This document shows, in pieces, positions 6,170 through 7,238 of a stretch of DNA of 7,238 nucleotides. Location of the stretch: assembly GCA_002373325.1 (NCBI GenBank), contig DFKI01000033.1, positions 1 to 7,238 on the forward strand. The letters run 5' to 3'. Source of the stretch: Treponema sp. UBA3649. Its GTDB lineage: Bacteria; Spirochaetota; Spirochaetia; Treponematales; Treponemataceae. The position numbers were made by a program, and so were the translations under genes. Position 1 is the first letter of the stretch, and every line of letters starts with the position of its first letter. The notes under the pieces are model-generated. The model worked only from the letters and a program-made list of their open reading frames with translations, was not told the origin of the DNA and did no database searches.

Positions 6170-7238
6170 ATGGCAAAGAAACTGGATGTCGTGCGTCAGA
6201 AATATCTTTTGGAAACAAAAAATGTGGTCGCTGAAATCAAGCGCTCTCCTTCGCAGGTCAAGCTGATTCTTGAGCTGATTTGTTTTACGAAGGATCTTTC
6301 GGATATTTTGGGATTCTCGAAAATCTACAAGCTCTATTGCGGACTTGAAAAAATATATGTCAGTCTTTCGGAAAAGGAGATTGTTTATTCAGAAAACATC
6401 GAGTCACTTGTAAAATACGTTTGTGATGCAATCATACAGTGTTGCGTGGAATTGGAAAGCGACGACGAAGAGGACATGGATATTTCCTCTCTGATTCTTT
6501 ATTGTGACAGAGCGGCTGCGGCGGAAATTTTTGATGCGGACGCCTTGAAGAAAAATGTCTCCGGAAAATCTTTTGATTTTGATTATGACGAGGAGATGCC
6601 GGACAAAATAATTTCGGTGAACACAAGGAACATCGCAAATTTGCTCAACGTTCACGAGGAGATGATTTCGAGAACTTATAAAATCTCAGGACTTCTCATG
6701 GCGATGCGGGCGAACCAGAAACATCTCACGAGCTTTCAGATTTCTGAATTTAACAAGCAGCTTCTCGGCGAACTCCAGATTCTCCAGAACTCACTTCTCA
6801 TTGCGCACGATGGTGTTCTGGGCATGGTGAAGGACGAGACTTTTTTCTCGGAGCGACATCAGGACATTCACGGCTTTTTTGTTTTCGCTAACGGACACAA
6901 GTGCATGATTCCATCCGAATATATTGTGGACGTGACTTACGAGTCTTACATAAATTATGTGACCGAGCAGAACCAGCTTTATCTTTCGCGGACTGAGGAT
7001 GAGGAGGAAGTTCTCATTCCAATCTATTCGCTCTCATCTCTTTTTCCTGGTCAGACTGCAGTGGAAAAAAGCAGCCTGGATACAATCTTCATTGCGGAAT
7101 ATATGGGGCAGCGTGTGGGAATCATCGTGGACAGATTGCAGACTTCAGTTTCCATCGTGAAAAAACTTTTACCTTCATCGTTCAGTAACTTCAAGATTTT
7201 GCAGGGAATTTGTTTTGATGAAAAATATGACATGATTC
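6170..7238 (+). CDS. CheA-like protein lacking the kinase domain (partial, runs off the right edge)
   Basis: An open frame from ATG 6170 to the window end (356 complete codons, no stop). Residues about 10-95 are helical and resemble an HPt (P1) domain: ICFTKDLSDILGFSKIYKLYCGLEKI lines up with the H-T-L-K-G...LGF region. The phospho-His position falls on Cys38, and the first His of the protein is residue 162. After an acidic linker (95-145), residues 147-220 match a CheA P3 dimerisation hairpin (IISVNTRNIANLLN, then LLGELQILQN). From about 234 a P5/CheW-like domain runs to the edge (FFVFANGHKCMIPSEYIV, VLIPIYSLSSLF, GQRVGIIVDRLQTSVSIVKKLL). P3 and P5 are about 13 residues apart, leaving no room for the N, G1, F and G2 boxes of a P4 ATPase. 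It could dimerise and occupy the CheA place in an array without kinase activity. A domain beyond the edge cannot be excluded. Confidence 0.85.
   Translation, partial: MAKKLDVVRQKYLLETKNVVAEIKRSPSQVKLILELICFTKDLSDILGFSKIYKLYCGLEKIYVSLSEKEIVYSENIESLVKYVCDAIIQCCVELESDDEEDMDISSLILYCDRAAAAEIFDADALKKNVSGKSFDFDYDEEMPDKIISVNTRNIANLLNVHEEMISRTYKISGLLMAMRANQKHLTSFQISEFNKQLLGELQILQNSLLIAHDGVLGMVKDETFFSERHQDIHGFFVFANGHKCMIPSEYIVDVTYESYINYVTEQNQLYLSRTEDEEEVLIPIYSLSSLFPGQTAVEKSSLDTIFIAEYMGQRVGIIVDRLQTSVSIVKKLLPSSFSNFKILQGICFDEKYDMI

Noticed and set aside
6404..6655. Minus-strand open frames of 68-83 residues inside the CheA-like gene.
   Set aside because: The plus strand encodes convincing P1-, P3- and P5-like segments with a strong ribosome site, so these are shadows.
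6821..6877. Missing P4 domain as a sequencing frameshift artefact.
   Set aside because: The frame is continuous through P3 and P5 with sensible codons on both sides, and no ATPase motifs are seen in the other frames here. A clean in-frame assembly deletion remains formally possible.

Overview
The window looks like a piece of a spirochaete chromosome, most likely Treponema or a close relative. This is an inference from moderate GC with AT-rich intergenic DNA, the general character of the proteins, and a chemosensory cluster. No rRNA or other taxonomic marker is present. The layout is two divergent transcription units either side of a 210-bp AT-rich regulatory gap (1709-1918).

Left unit, minus strand. 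A membrane protein of the rhomboid fold (1708 to 1019) is followed, with a 4-bp ATGA overlap, by an FMN-dependent alpha-hydroxy-acid-oxidising family protein (1022 to 108). The rhomboid-like protein keeps the Ser of the GxS motif but has lost the His and Asn positions, so it is probably not a protease. The flavoenzyme has an N-terminal cluster of five cysteines. Below its stop codon lie an imperfect terminator-like hairpin and a set of 23-bp direct repeats that runs to the left edge.

Right unit, plus strand. A compact chemosensory operon holds a dCache chemoreceptor (mcp), cheW, cheB, cheR and a final CheA-like gene that runs off the right edge. Gaps are 8, 51, 2 and 8 bp. A good sigma-70-type promoter (TTGCAA, 17-bp spacer, TATAAT) precedes it; its -35 lies in the second copy of a 32-bp tandem repeat. 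A roughly 100-nt leader follows, with a weak hairpin in it.

The main observation is that the right-hand system departs from a normal Che pathway. The last gene has an HPt-like helical domain in which the phosphorylatable His aligns with Cys (there is no His at all in residues 1-161), then a P3-like dimerisation segment, then a P5/CheW-like domain. Only about 13 residues separate P3 from P5, where the roughly 160-residue ATPase domain of CheA should be. It is therefore a CheA-shaped protein that, on what is visible, can neither bind ATP through a P4 domain nor accept phosphate on P1. The receptor beside it has an altered signalling tip (Tsr F373 and R388 equivalents are Asp and Ser), has no visible HAMP, and its CheW lacks the usual Arg of the NLRG motif. 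CheB and CheR look catalytically complete. Together this suggests a diverged, possibly insulated array whose receptor is methylated and demethylated normally, but whose kinase is either absent or supplied from elsewhere in the genome. No cheY, cheX, cheC or cheD is present in the window.
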